Assembly (NCBI RefSeq): GCF_017813365.1
Contig: NZ_JAGIZA010000004.1
Span: 1-64,000 of the forward strand
DNA: 64,000 bases
Direction: 5' to 3'
From: Roseomonas indoligenes
GTDB taxonomy: Bacteria; Pseudomonadota; Alphaproteobacteria; Acetobacterales; Acetobacteraceae
How positions within the stretch are numbered: position 1 is the stretch's first letter; every line of letters begins with the position of its first letter. Positions 38,775 through 47,783 of this stretch are shown here, in pieces. The notes below the pieces were generated by a model that was not told the DNA's origin, did no database searches, and saw only the letters and a program-made list of their open reading frames with translations. Both the position numbers and the translations under genes were made by a program.

Positions 38775-38787
38775 CGGATCGCGAGGC

Positions 38788-39777
38788 CTACCAATAGCAT
38801 CCCCTCTCGATCTGCTGGGACGCGGGCGGCGCCTCCTCCCCGCTCGGGCGGACCCAGGCCGGGGTCATCGCCGCCTGGAAGAAGGGCTCCTTGTCCCAGC
38901 GGCGTCCGCGGATGCCGAACAGGACCTGGGTGGGGCCGCCCATGTGGAAGCCGATCCGGCCCATCCGCTTCGCATGGGCCGCGAGCAGGATGGAGAGGCC
39001 GCCGGCGCCCACCAGCAGCACGTCATAGGGCTCGGCCTCCACAGCTTCCGTCACCCGCGCCAGCCGAGCCTCCCAGTCCGGCTCCGCCGGAGGCGCCAAG
39101 CCGGGGGAGAGAGGCATCAGCACGGTCCGCAGGCTGAACTCCGGCAGAACGGCCCGACCGGGCCAGATCTCCGCGCGGCGGGCGTATTGGCGTTCGATCG
39201 TACGGGCGAAGGGGGACACGACCGTCACCCGGCGCCCGGCTAGGTGCCGCGACCAGGGATCGTCGAAATACCAGGGATCCATAGCCTTCAGCGAGATCAG
39301 GCGGGCCTGGGTCGCATGGTGCAGCAGCACCTCCGGCTCCCCCGGATAGCCCATCACACCCATGACATCGAGCTGCGACGCGGCCTCGACCAGCGCGGCG
39401 CAGAAGCGGTCGATGGAGGCGTCGTCCACGGGAAAAAGGCCGACATTCAGGAAGAGCTGAGCCCGGAGCCGCTTCGGGTAGCTCTCCCCTTGCCGCCGCG
39501 GGCCAAGGTAGAAGCCGGTTGCCTCGCCCTCCAGCCCGCCCACCTTGCCAACGCCGAGCGGCCCGCCACGCTCCATTGCTCGCGCTAGCAGGGTCTGTCC
39601 GGCCTCATCGGTTCCGGCCATGCGGTCCGAAAACAGCCAGCGGATCCGGGCATCCCGCACGCGCTGGCGCATCCAGTCGTAGCCGGGATGCAGCAGGTCC
39701 CAAAGTGCCGGATGCTCCCGGACGAACTGGGCGAGGGCACGTCGCGCTTCCATGGCGCGGGCGTATCCCAGTATCAA
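38788..39777 (-). CDS. GT-D-fold-like glycosyltransferase/polysaccharide protein
   Basis: A 329-residue soluble protein. Its N-terminal part has GPLGVGKVGGLEGEATGFYL (about 73-92), like the GT-D fold's IGR/K-x-GxxE opening. The C-terminal part has DVLLVGAGGLSILLAAHAKRMGR, then HMGGPTQVLFGIRGRRWD and ends GCYW, a set I associate with DUF1792/GT-D-like proteins of surface polysaccharide loci. The donor and acceptor are unknown. It is the first gene of the minus-strand pair with the sugar phosphotransferase, and divergent from the GMC oxidoreductase across an A+T-richer 191-base gap. Confidence 0.65.
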   Translation of the reverse strand: MILGYARAMEARRALAQFVREHPALWDLLHPGYDWMRQRVRDARIRWLFSDRMAGTDEAGQTLLARAMERGGPLGVGKVGGLEGEATGFYLGPRRQGESYPKRLRAQLFLNVGLFPVDDASIDRFCAALVEAASQLDVMGVMGYPGEPEVLLHHATQARLISLKAMDPWYFDDPWSRHLAGRRVTVVSPFARTIERQYARRAEIWPGRAVLPEFSLRTVLMPLSPGLAPPAEPDWEARLARVTEAVEAEPYDVLLVGAGGLSILLAAHAKRMGRIGFHMGGPTQVLFGIRGRRWDKEPFFQAAMTPAWVRPSGEEAPPASQQIERGCYW

Positions 39778-39968
39778 AAAGATTGACAGTGCCGCTTTCG
39801 TGGTATTCCAACGGTGTTAACGAAATGTTGTTGCATCCGAAAATTGTGTCGCACCGGGTAAAGGTTTTCAGAAGCGAGACCCGTCTGGGCGCCAGCGTCA
39901 GCAGGATTGGGTTGGCCAACTGGAACGGACAGAACAGGGCTGCTGGTGCGGATGGTGTTCGGAGATGA

Positions 39969-41699
39969 GTGGATGCAAGCGGTCCTAAGATCGCCCGGGA
40001 AGCTCGCCGGCCAGGCTGCGCCCCGTTGATTCTCGACATCGAATCTCTCGAGGATGGTGCGACGCTGGAGGCTGATCTCTGCATCCTCGGCGGTGGCGCG
40101 GCGGGGATTACGCTGGCCCTGCAATTCCTCCGCGGCCCCGGGCGGGTGATCCTGGTCGAATCAGGCCGACGCGCGCCGCACCCGGAGAGCCAAGCCCTGT
40201 ATGAGGGCGAGGTTGCGGATCCCGCCCTGCATCCCCCCGTCCATGCCTATCGCGCCCGGCGGTTCGGCGGCTCCACGACGCTCTGGGGCGGCCGCTGCGT
40301 GCCGCTGGACCCGATCGATTTCACCACCCGGCCCTGGATTCCCCATTCCGGCTGGCCCTTCGGCGTGGAGGAGTTGGCGTCCTGGTACCCCGCCGCCAAC
40401 GCCCTCTGCGAGGCCGGCGAATTTGACTACTCGGCCGCCATCGCCGTCCCCGGCGGAATGCGGCCGATGATCGCGGGCTTCGCGCCCCGCGACTTCTCGG
40501 AGGACGGAATCGAGCGCTTCTCCACGCCCACCGATTTCGCTGGCCGCTACGCCCACCGCCTGGCAGCCAGTGAATCCGTGCGGGTGGTCCTGGGCGCGAA
40601 CTGCACGGGGCTGGAGACGGCCCCTGAAGGCGGGCGGGTGGCGGCGCTGCGGCTCCGCACGCTTTCCGGGCGGGGGGCCACGATCCGGGCAGCGAGGGTG
40701 GTGGTGGCGCTGGGCGGGCTGGAGACGCCGCGCCTCCTGCTCGCCTCCCGCGGGCCTGGGGCGGAGGCGGGGGTGGGAAACGGGCAGGACCTCGTGGGCC
40801 GCTACTACATGAGCCACATCGCCGGCACCTCCGGCCGGCTGCACCTCGCCGTGCCAAGGGACGCCGTGAACGCGGGCTACGAGGTGGCGGAGGACGGCAC
40901 CTATATCCGCCGGCGCCTGCACCTGACGCAGGAGGCACAGGAACGCGAGGGGGTGGGGAACGCCGTGATCCGGCTGCACTTTCCCCGCATCCCAGACCCG
41001 TCCCATGGCAGCGGGGTGCTGTCCGGTCTCTACCTCGCCCGCCACCTGCTGCCCTACGAGTACCGCAAGCGCCTGGAGACGCCGGGGGACCGCCCCTCCG
41101 TGCTGCGCCACCTTCGGAACGTCGTGGCCGATCCCCTGAGCGCCACCGGTTTTGCCTGGACCATGCTGCGCAAGCGCCGGCTGGCCGCGCGGAAGTTCCC
41201 CTCCGTCATCGTCAGGCCGCCGGGCAACGTCTTCTCCCTCGACTTTCACGGGGAGCAGGAGCCGAACCCCGAGAGCCGCGTGACCCTGGCGGATGCGACG
41301 GATCCGCTGGGCGTTCCGCGGCTGCGCGTGGACTGGCGCGCGACGGCGGGCGACATCCGCACGGCGCAGGTCTCCTTTCGCCTCCTGGCGGAGGACCTGG
41401 CCCTTTGGGGCCGCGGCAGCCTCTCCTACGACCCGGAGGAGGTGGGCGCGGATATGCTGCGGGACGGCGCCTATGGGGGCCACCACATCGGCACGGCCCG
41501 GATGGGCGCCACCCCGGCAACGGGCGTGGTGGACCCGGAGTGCCGGGTGCACGGCATGGCCAATCTCTGGGTGGCCGGCAGCGCTGTCTTCCCCACTTCA
41601 GGCCAGGCGAACCCCACCCTCACCGTGGTCGCGCTCGCCCTGCGGCTCGCCGCGCACCTGAAACGGGAGATGCAGCCCTGCGCGGTTCCGGTGGGATAG
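39969..41699 (+). CDS. GMC-family FAD-dependent oxidoreductase
   Basis: The 576-residue enzyme has the N-terminal FAD-binding DLCILGGGAAGITLALQFL (about 36-54), ARRFGGSTTLWGGRC near 95-109, a middle substrate domain, and the C-terminal GMC motifs HHIGTARMG and VAGSAVFPTSGQANPTLTVVALALRLA. GMC enzymes oxidise alcohols or sugar hydroxyls. Being inside an exopolysaccharide locus, it may modify a sugar or a lipid-linked intermediate. No signal peptide is visible. Translation seems to begin at GTG 39969. The sequence before it (39778-39968) is A+T-richer, with TTGACA at 39783-39788 as a possible -35 element. Confidence 0.85.
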   Translation: MDASGPKIAREARRPGCAPLILDIESLEDGATLEADLCILGGGAAGITLALQFLRGPGRVILVESGRRAPHPESQALYEGEVADPALHPPVHAYRARRFGGSTTLWGGRCVPLDPIDFTTRPWIPHSGWPFGVEELASWYPAANALCEAGEFDYSAAIAVPGGMRPMIAGFAPRDFSEDGIERFSTPTDFAGRYAHRLAASESVRVVLGANCTGLETAPEGGRVAALRLRTLSGRGATIRAARVVVALGGLETPRLLLASRGPGAEAGVGNGQDLVGRYYMSHIAGTSGRLHLAVPRDAVNAGYEVAEDGTYIRRRLHLTQEAQEREGVGNAVIRLHFPRIPDPSHGSGVLSGLYLARHLLPYEYRKRLETPGDRPSVLRHLRNVVADPLSATGFAWTMLRKRRLAARKFPSVIVRPPGNVFSLDFHGEQEPNPESRVTLADATDPLGVPRLRVDWRATAGDIRTAQVSFRLLAEDLALWGRGSLSYDPEEVGADMLRDGAYGGHHIGTARMGATPATGVVDPECRVHGMANLWVAGSAVFPTSGQANPTLTVVALALRLAAHLKREMQPCAVPVG

Positions 41700-41704
41700 G
41701 CTGC

Positions 41705-42679
41705 TCAGGCGGTCCGCAGGAACCAGGCAGCCGCCTCGGCGATCGCCTTCCCGGGCGGGGTGCGGGGGAAGCCCAGGCCGGCATCGGCGCGGCGGTGGTC
41801 GAGGGTGATCTCCTGCCCGAAGAGTCGGAGAAGGGACGGGGGGATGGGGTCAGGGGTCCGCACCCCCAGCCGGCGGGCGCCGATCTCCGCCACCTTCAGC
41901 GGGTAGGCCGCAAGCTTCTCCGCCTTCAGCCTCCAGCCGGGGATGCGGCGCAGCGGCGTGGCCCCGATGGCGCGCGCGAGGTGCAGGAAATAGGCGTTCC
42001 AGTCGCCCGGATCGGGGTCGGACACGTTGAACGCTTCTCCTGCAGCCTCCGTCCGGCGCAGTGCCGCGATGGTGGCACCGACGAGATCGGCGACGGCAGT
42101 GAGATTGCAGGTTCCGTCCCCGCCCGGCCCGAGGTCGCCCAGCCGCCCGGCCCCCAGCAGCCGCGCCGGGCGGGCCGTCCACCCCTCCGATCCCGGTCCG
42201 TGAACGCAGCCCGGGCGCAGCATGACCACCTCTCCGCCAGCAGCCGCGTGCTCGCGCAGCTGCCGCTCGGCCTCCGCCTTGCTCTCGCCATAGGCGCCGT
42301 CGGGGGAAAGGGGCGCGCTCTCGTCCACCAGTCCGGTGACCCCGCCGTACACGGCCATGCTGCTGAGGTGGACGATGCGCCGCGCCCCGGCTGCTTGGGC
42401 CAGGGCGCGCACGCCGTCCAGCATTGCCGCCGGTTCCGCGGCCACGCAGTTCACCACCGCCCCCGCTCCATCCAGCGCCGCGGCGAGGGACTCGGGGCGG
42501 GTTGCATCCAGCAGGCGGGCTTCCACCCCGGCCGGCCCCTTGCCCGGCCGCCGCAGCCCCGCCAGCACGGGGAGCCCCGCGGCGGCCAGCCCGGCCACCA
42601 TGTGGCGCCCGATGAATCCGCCGGCCCCGAGGACGAGCACCGGCAGCGGCTTGGAAGGTTCCGTGGCGAGTGATGGCAT
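41705..42679 (-). CDS. NAD-dependent epimerase/dehydratase (sugar nucleotide)
   Basis: An extended SDR of 324 residues with LVLGAGGFIGRH (about 16-27), HLSSMAVYGG near 104-112 and the catalytic Tyr130/Lys134 in AYGESKAEAE, so unlike the enzyme at 6.4 kb its active site is intact. The C-terminal half includes AFNVSDPDPGDWNAYFLHLARAIG, as in epimerases that modify sugar nucleotides. It is convergent with the GMC gene (5 bases apart) and divergent from the chain-length gene, with 206 bases between containing nothing I can identify. Confidence 0.85.
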   Translation of the reverse strand: MPSLATEPSKPLPVLVLGAGGFIGRHMVAGLAAAGLPVLAGLRRPGKGPAGVEARLLDATRPESLAAALDGAGAVVNCVAAEPAAMLDGVRALAQAAGARRIVHLSSMAVYGGVTGLVDESAPLSPDGAYGESKAEAERQLREHAAAGGEVVMLRPGCVHGPGSEGWTARPARLLGAGRLGDLGPGGDGTCNLTAVADLVGATIAALRRTEAAGEAFNVSDPDPGDWNAYFLHLARAIGATPLRRIPGWRLKAEKLAAYPLKVAEIGARRLGVRTPDPIPPSLLRLFGQEITLDHRRADAGLGFPRTPPGKAIAEAAAWFLRTA

Positions 42680-42885
42680 TCGCGGGCCTTAACATTCACC
42701 CACCGGGGCGGCCAGCTTCGGCGGAGGTCGGTATCGCCAAGCGTAAAGGTCATGTTATCCGGGGGCCATGTATTGCGGCTTCATCCCTCTCCCGGGCAGA
42801 TCGGACTGGCGATCGTGAGGACTGAAGCAGGCCGCCAAGGCCCGCCCGCGCGGGCGCAGCCCCACCAGATCGGGAGAGCCGGTTC

Positions 42886-45048
42886 TTGAGCCTCGTCCCC
42901 AGCGCCAGGCGCACCAGCACGCCGGCCGCCCTGCCGCGCGCGCCCCTGCCGGAGGCGCCGCCGCCCGCCTCCGGCTTCGCGCTGGCGCCCCGCGACGTCC
43001 TGACCACGATCTTCATTCGCAAGCGCTGGATCGCGCTGGCCTTCCTCGTTCCAGTCGCCCTTTCAGTCCTCGCCGCGCTGGTGATCCGGCCCCGCTGGCC
43101 GGCGGAGGGGCTGCTGCTGGTGCAGGTGAGCCGCGAGAACGTGGGCGCGGCCGACCTGACGGGCACCGGACCGACGGTGGTGAGCGTAGAGATGCCGAAG
43201 GTCGTCCAGTCGGAGCTGGAGATCCTCCTCTCCGACGTGGTGTTGCGGCGCGCCCTGGAATCGGCCCCACCCGGCTCCATCCTGCCGGGCACGGGGGAGC
43301 GCCGCTTCTTCGGCCTGCTGCCGCCGGCGGAGGATTCCATCCCGAGGGCGGCGCAGCGCCTGCGCCAGTCGATGATGGCGCTCACCTCCGCCACCTCCAA
43401 CCTCATCCGCGTCTCCGCCGCCCTGCCGTCTCGGGAGCGGTCCATCGCGGCGCTGCGGGCGGTGTTCGACGCCTATGTCGCGCAGCGACGGGAGATCTAC
43501 GCCCAGACCGACGCGGCGGTGCTCTCCGTCGAGACGGACAGGATGGCCTCCGACCTGCGCTCCCTGGACGATGAGATCGCCCGGGTGCGGTCCGAGGCGC
43601 GGGTGCTCGACCTGCCACAGGATATCCAGATCGCCAACACGCGGCTGGACAGCGCGACCACCCGGATCGACGCGCTTCGCGAGCGCAAGGCTTCCACCGA
43701 CGCGCAACTCGACGCCGCGCGGTCCCGCTTGGCCGCCTATCCGGCCCGCGTCGTCGCGGCGGCAGAGACGACGAACCTCGCCCCGAATGACGACAGCCGG
43801 AACGAGTTGACGCGGCTGACCCTGGAGCGGCGCCGGATGGCGCTGCAGTACGCGCCGGACTGGCCGCCGCTGCGGGAGCTGGACCAGCGGATCGCCACCC
43901 TGCAGCAGAGCATCGCCGGCAACCGCAACACCCGCTTCGAGACGGTGCGCGAGGTGCGGAACCCCGCGGTGGAGCAGGTCTCCCTCCGGATCGCGACGCT
44001 TGAAGTGGAATCGGACGCTGCCGGCAAGCAGATGGCGGAGTTGGAAAGCCAGCGTGCCGAGGCGCGGGCCCGTGCGGAATCGCTGCTGCGGGTTGAGGCG
44101 CAACTGCGCGACCTCGGCCGGCGGCGGGACGCGATGGAGGCCTCCTTCCGGCAGATCGCCAACCGTGAGACGGGCGCGCGCATCGCGGAGGACGCCCGCC
44201 GTTCCCGCTCGCCTTCGGTGATCGTGGCCCAGGCCCCCGTGGCGGCATCGCAGCCGCGGGACTTGCGCCCTGCCTTCGTGGTCGCGGGCGTGCTCGGCGG
44301 GATCATCGCGGCGGCCTCTGCGGCCGTGCTGCTCACCCTGTTCCGCCGCAGCTTCGCCACCACGGATGAGGCGGCGCGCGGCCTGGGCCTGCCCGGCCTG
44401 GCCTCCATCCCGCCGAACGTGAAGCTGGTCGGCGGCTCCACCACGCCGCAGGTCACGGACCTGGCCGCGATGCTGCTGGACGCGCGCTCCGGCGGGGAAA
44501 GGCTCGCCGTCATCCAGTTCGTCGCCACCGACGAGGAGGACGGGCGCAGCGCCATCGCGCTTACCGTCGCGGCGGAGATGGCGCGCTCCCGCGGGCTGCG
44601 GACGCTGCTGGTGGACCTGGAGACGGATGGGCGGTCCTATCTGGCGGCCATGGGCTCCCACCCCGTGCACGAGCCGGCGGATCCCGACAACCTGATGGCC
44701 TTCAACACCGCCATCCCCAGCCTCTGGGTCGCCTATGGCGCGCGGCAGAGCATCCTTGGGGACGCACATGCCGGGATCGAGCGCACCGTCGCGCTGCTGG
44801 CGAGGCTGCGGCGGGACCTGGACGTGGTGGTAATCGTCGCGCCCACCGAGGCGGAGGACTACGCCATGCGGCGTCTCACCGCGCTGGTGGACGCGAACGT
44901 GCTCGCGCTGCGCGCGCAGCGGACGGACAAGTCCGTGGTCCGCGCCGCGCGGGATTCCGTGCTCTCGGCCGGCGGTCGGCTGGTGGGCTTCGTCATGAGC
45001 GGCGAGCGGCCGGTGCTGCCGCGCCGGCTGGCACGACTGGTGGCCTGA
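42886..45048 (+). CDS. Exopolysaccharide chain-length/export protein (Wzz/GumC-like)
   Basis: A 720-residue polysaccharide co-polymerase. It has a proline-rich N-terminus, membrane helix at about 48-66, a long periplasmic coiled-coil (about 190-435), second helix at about 465-485, and a C-terminal cytosolic ATPase-like domain (about 540-700). In that domain the Walker A equivalent is EEDGRSAIALTVAAEMA, with GRS for GKS, followed by LRTLLVDLETDG as Walker A'. There is no Tyr-rich tail, so it probably is not an active BY-kinase. Starts at TTG 42886 and overlaps the export lipoprotein gene by one base. Confidence 0.87.
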   Translation: MSLVPSARRTSTPAALPRAPLPEAPPPASGFALAPRDVLTTIFIRKRWIALAFLVPVALSVLAALVIRPRWPAEGLLLVQVSRENVGAADLTGTGPTVVSVEMPKVVQSELEILLSDVVLRRALESAPPGSILPGTGERRFFGLLPPAEDSIPRAAQRLRQSMMALTSATSNLIRVSAALPSRERSIAALRAVFDAYVAQRREIYAQTDAAVLSVETDRMASDLRSLDDEIARVRSEARVLDLPQDIQIANTRLDSATTRIDALRERKASTDAQLDAARSRLAAYPARVVAAAETTNLAPNDDSRNELTRLTLERRRMALQYAPDWPPLRELDQRIATLQQSIAGNRNTRFETVREVRNPAVEQVSLRIATLEVESDAAGKQMAELESQRAEARARAESLLRVEAQLRDLGRRRDAMEASFRQIANRETGARIAEDARRSRSPSVIVAQAPVAASQPRDLRPAFVVAGVLGGIIAAASAAVLLTLFRRSFATTDEAARGLGLPGLASIPPNVKLVGGSTTPQVTDLAAMLLDARSGGERLAVIQFVATDEEDGRSAIALTVAAEMARSRGLRTLLVDLETDGRSYLAAMGSHPVHEPADPDNLMAFNTAIPSLWVAYGARQSILGDAHAGIERTVALLARLRRDLDVVVIVAPTEAEDYAMRRLTALVDANVLALRAQRTDKSVVRAARDSVLSAGGRLVGFVMSGERPVLPRRLARLVA

Positions 45049-45776
45049 TGCGTGCTCTCCTGCTGCTGTTCCTCCTCGCCGCCTGCGCGACGGGAACCGA
45101 CAATCTCGGCACCACCCAGTCCGTGCGGGTGCAGGAGCGGATGCCCGAGGGATTCGCGGCCTGGACCGACGCGCCCGCCCCCTACCGCTTTGGCGCCGGG
45201 GATCGGGTGAAGGTGCAGTTCCTGCTGACGCCGGAGGTGAACGAGACCTCCCTCGTGGCGCCGGACGGCACCATCTCTCTCCGCGTCGCGGGCCGGGTGG
45301 AGACCGCCGGGCGCACCACGGCGGAGTTGGAGCGGGCGGTCGCCGCTGCCTCCCGCCGGATCCTGACAAATCCGATCGTGACGGTAGGGCTGGACGAGGC
45401 CGGTTCCTCCGTCGCCTTCGTCGGCGGGCAGGTGCGGCGGTCCGGCGCCTATCCCGTCACCGGGCGGCGCGGCATCGCGGAGGTGATCGCCCAGGCCGGC
45501 GGGCTGGAGGACGCGGCGCGGATGGACCAGATCGTCCTCATCCGCCGCTCTCCGGAGGACCGGCCGATGCTGCGGGTGGTGAACCTGCAGGCCTTCGTCT
45601 CCGGCGCCGATCCTACGGGCGACGTGCCGCTGATGGCGGGCGACATCGTCTTCGTGCCGCGCAACCGCCTGTCCGAGGTGGGGCTTTGGGTAGACCAGGC
45701 GATCAACCGCATCATCCCCTTCTCCCGGTCCTTCTCCTACGCCATCAACAAGAACACGCCCGGGAACCTGTTCTGA
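45048..45776 (+). CDS. Polysaccharide export lipoprotein (Wza/GumB-like)
   Basis: An outer-membrane polysaccharide export protein. The 242-residue precursor has a lipobox LLAACATG (Cys13), a Poly_export domain (about 45-115; YRFGAGDRVKVQFLLTPEVN) and one SLBB domain (about 120-205; SVAFVGGQVRRSGAYPV). It is short, like GumB rather than E. coli Wza, which has extra domains. The C-terminal amphipathic segment (about 213-235) may form the outer-membrane pore helix. It works with the preceding chain-length protein in one transport channel across the envelope. Confidence 0.9.
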   Translation: MRALLLLFLLAACATGTDNLGTTQSVRVQERMPEGFAAWTDAPAPYRFGAGDRVKVQFLLTPEVNETSLVAPDGTISLRVAGRVETAGRTTAELERAVAAASRRILTNPIVTVGLDEAGSSVAFVGGQVRRSGAYPVTGRRGIAEVIAQAGGLEDAARMDQIVLIRRSPEDRPMLRVVNLQAFVSGADPTGDVPLMAGDIVFVPRNRLSEVGLWVDQAINRIIPFSRSFSYAINKNTPGNLF

Positions 45777-45792
45777 TGGGCGGGCTGCGCTG

Positions 45793-46539
45793 ATGCGGGA
45801 GATCGCGCTTCTCGGCCGCGCGCCGGTGGCGCCGCTGGACCTGGCCGCGGCCGAGGCGGCGATCGCGGCGCGCGATCCGGCGGAACCCTTCGCCTATGTC
45901 GTCACGATCAACGCGCAAATCCTGCTGCTGGCGGAGGACCCGCGCAGCGGCCTGCGCGCCGCGCATGCGGGCGCGTGGCTCCGGCTGAACGACAGCGGCA
46001 TCCTCGCCCGCCTGCACCGCTGGGCGCTGGATGAGGGGGTGCCGATGGCCGCGGGCAGCGATCTCTGCGCCGCGCTGCTGAACCGGGTGATCCGGCCGGA
46101 GGATCCGATCGCGATCATCGGCGGCGGACCGCTTCTCGTGCCGGCTTTGAAGGCGCGCTTCGGCCTTCTGCACGTCGCACAGCACGAGCCGCCCATGGGC
46201 TACATCGACAATGCCGCGGCGCGCGAGGCGGCGATCCGCTTCATCGAGGAGAACCCTGCGCGCATCACCTTCGTCGCGACCGGCGCGCCGCGCTCGGAGC
46301 GGCTGATGCAGGCCGTCGCCGCGCGCGGCCGCGCGACGGGGGTGGGGATCGCCGTAGGCAGCGGGCTTCTCTTCGCCGTGGACCTCACGCCCCGCGCCCC
46401 GGCCTGGATGCGGCGTCACGGGCTGGAATGGCTGCACCGGGCCTGGACAGAGCCGCGCCGCCTCGGCCGCCGCTACGTGGCGGACATGCTGCCCCTGGCA
46501 CGGATGGCCCTGGCCGCACGGCGGGGGCGCCGGTCCTGA
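45793..46539 (+). CDS. WecG/TagA/CpsF (GT26) glycosyltransferase
   Basis: A 248-residue membrane-associated glycosyltransferase that adds a sugar to a lipid-linked acceptor (GumM is a relative in xanthan synthesis). The family signatures are INAQILLLAEDP near 39-50, RLNDSGILA with the conserved Asp near 68, IGGGPLLVPALKARF, ITFVATGAPRSERLMQ, and the C-terminal RAPAWMRRHGLEWLHRAWTEPRRLGRRY. It follows the export gene by 16 bases. Confidence 0.9.
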   Translation: MREIALLGRAPVAPLDLAAAEAAIAARDPAEPFAYVVTINAQILLLAEDPRSGLRAAHAGAWLRLNDSGILARLHRWALDEGVPMAAGSDLCAALLNRVIRPEDPIAIIGGGPLLVPALKARFGLLHVAQHEPPMGYIDNAAAREAAIRFIEENPARITFVATGAPRSERLMQAVAARGRATGVGIAVGSGLLFAVDLTPRAPAWMRRHGLEWLHRAWTEPRRLGRRYVADMLPLARMALAARRGRRS

Positions 46540-47780
46540 TCGGGCGGCTGCTCCGGCCGGGCCTTCTCCGTTACGCCCTTGCCTTCGCCGAGCAAGGGCT
46601 GACGTCGCTCCTGTCCCTTGGCGTCACGCTCTGGCTGATCCGCCGCGGCACGGCGGAACAGCTCGGCAGCTACGTCTTCTGGGCAAACCTCGTGCTCGTG
46701 GCGGGCACGCTGGTCGCGGCCTTCACGTCCGTGCACCTCTACCGATTGCCGCCCGGCCCGGGCGGGCGATGGCAGTCGGAGCGGGCGATCCTTTCCGCCA
46801 ACCTTCTCCTCGCGGCACTGTCCGGGCTGGCCGCGGCGGCGCTGGTGTCCGTGCTCGGGCCGCCCCTCGGGATCTGGACGGCCGTCCTGCTCGTGCCAGG
46901 GACGGTGCTCGGGCTGCACGCCCGCTCCCTCGCGGCCTCGCGCGGAGCGTTAGGGCTCTCGGCCGCCGTCTCCGCCGTCGCCTTTCTCGCCGTCGCGGCG
47001 GTGCTGGCGGCGGAGTCCGCCCTCGGCGATCCCCCTTCGGTGCCGCTCCTGCTTGCCGCGAACGGGCTGGCGCAGGGGCTTGCCGGGGCGGCCGTCATCC
47101 TGCGCCTGGCCGGGAAGGGGGCCGCGGATTTCGGGGCGGGGGCGCGTCGGCGCTGGCGGGCGATGGCGCGGCGGTCCGGCTGGGCCTTGCTGGCGGGGGC
47201 GGCGAACGAGACCTTCACCCGTCTCTACATCTTCCTCGTCGCGGCATGGTTCGGGCCGGTTGCGCTGGCAGGGCTTGCGGCCGCGCAGGCGATGCTGCGT
47301 CCGGCCACCCTCCTGGCCGGGGCCTTCGGCGCCGCGGCACGGGCACCGCTGGCGGCCCGCCGGCACGAGGGGGATGCCCGGGGCTTCTGGCGGCTGCTGG
47401 CGATCGGCGCCACGGGGCCGGCCCTCGTCACCCTGTTGCTCGGCGCGGGCATGGCGCTGCTCTGGCCCTTCGTCGCGCAACATGTCTTCGGCGGCCGCTA
47501 CGAGGGGCTTGATGGAGTGGTGCTGCTCTGGGCCGTGGTGATGGCGATCAGCTGCTTCTGGATGGCCGGACTTTCGGCGCTGCACGTGCTGGGCCGGCTG
47601 CGGGCCCTGGCGGCGGCCGAGACGGGCGGGGCACTGACTGCAGCGGCCGCCATGCCGCTCCTGCTGCACCTCCTCGGGCCCCCCGGTGCCCTTCCGGCCA
47701 TCGCACTGGGCGGGGTGGTGCAGGTGTCCCTCATGGCGCGGGGCGTGCGGCGCGGCCTGGCGGCAGCCGGCGCGCGGTAG
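46428..47780 (+). CDS. Wzx-like polysaccharide flippase
   Basis: A multi-helix (about 12) membrane protein of the MATE/oligosaccharidyl-lipid flippase type, moving lipid-linked repeats across the inner membrane. The first 36 residues given by ATG 46428 are probably not used: they would be read from within the preceding glycosyltransferase gene. The first native-looking residues are LIGRLLRPGLLRYALAFAEQG. No ATG, GTG or TTG exists there, but CTG 46536 overlaps the upstream stop as CTGA after GGGGGCG, so a CTG start (about 414 residues) is my preferred reading. Hydrophobic segments are alanine/leucine-rich. Confidence 0.78.
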   Translation: MAAPGLDRAAPPRPPLRGGHAAPGTDGPGRTAGAPVLIGRLLRPGLLRYALAFAEQGLTSLLSLGVTLWLIRRGTAEQLGSYVFWANLVLVAGTLVAAFTSVHLYRLPPGPGGRWQSERAILSANLLLAALSGLAAAALVSVLGPPLGIWTAVLLVPGTVLGLHARSLAASRGALGLSAAVSAVAFLAVAAVLAAESALGDPPSVPLLLAANGLAQGLAGAAVILRLAGKGAADFGAGARRRWRAMARRSGWALLAGAANETFTRLYIFLVAAWFGPVALAGLAAAQAMLRPATLLAGAFGAAARAPLAARRHEGDARGFWRLLAIGATGPALVTLLLGAGMALLWPFVAQHVFGGRYEGLDGVVLLWAVVMAISCFWMAGLSALHVLGRLRALAAAETGGALTAAAAMPLLLHLLGPPGALPAIALGGVVQVSLMARGVRRGLAAAGAR

Positions 47781-47783
47781 GGC

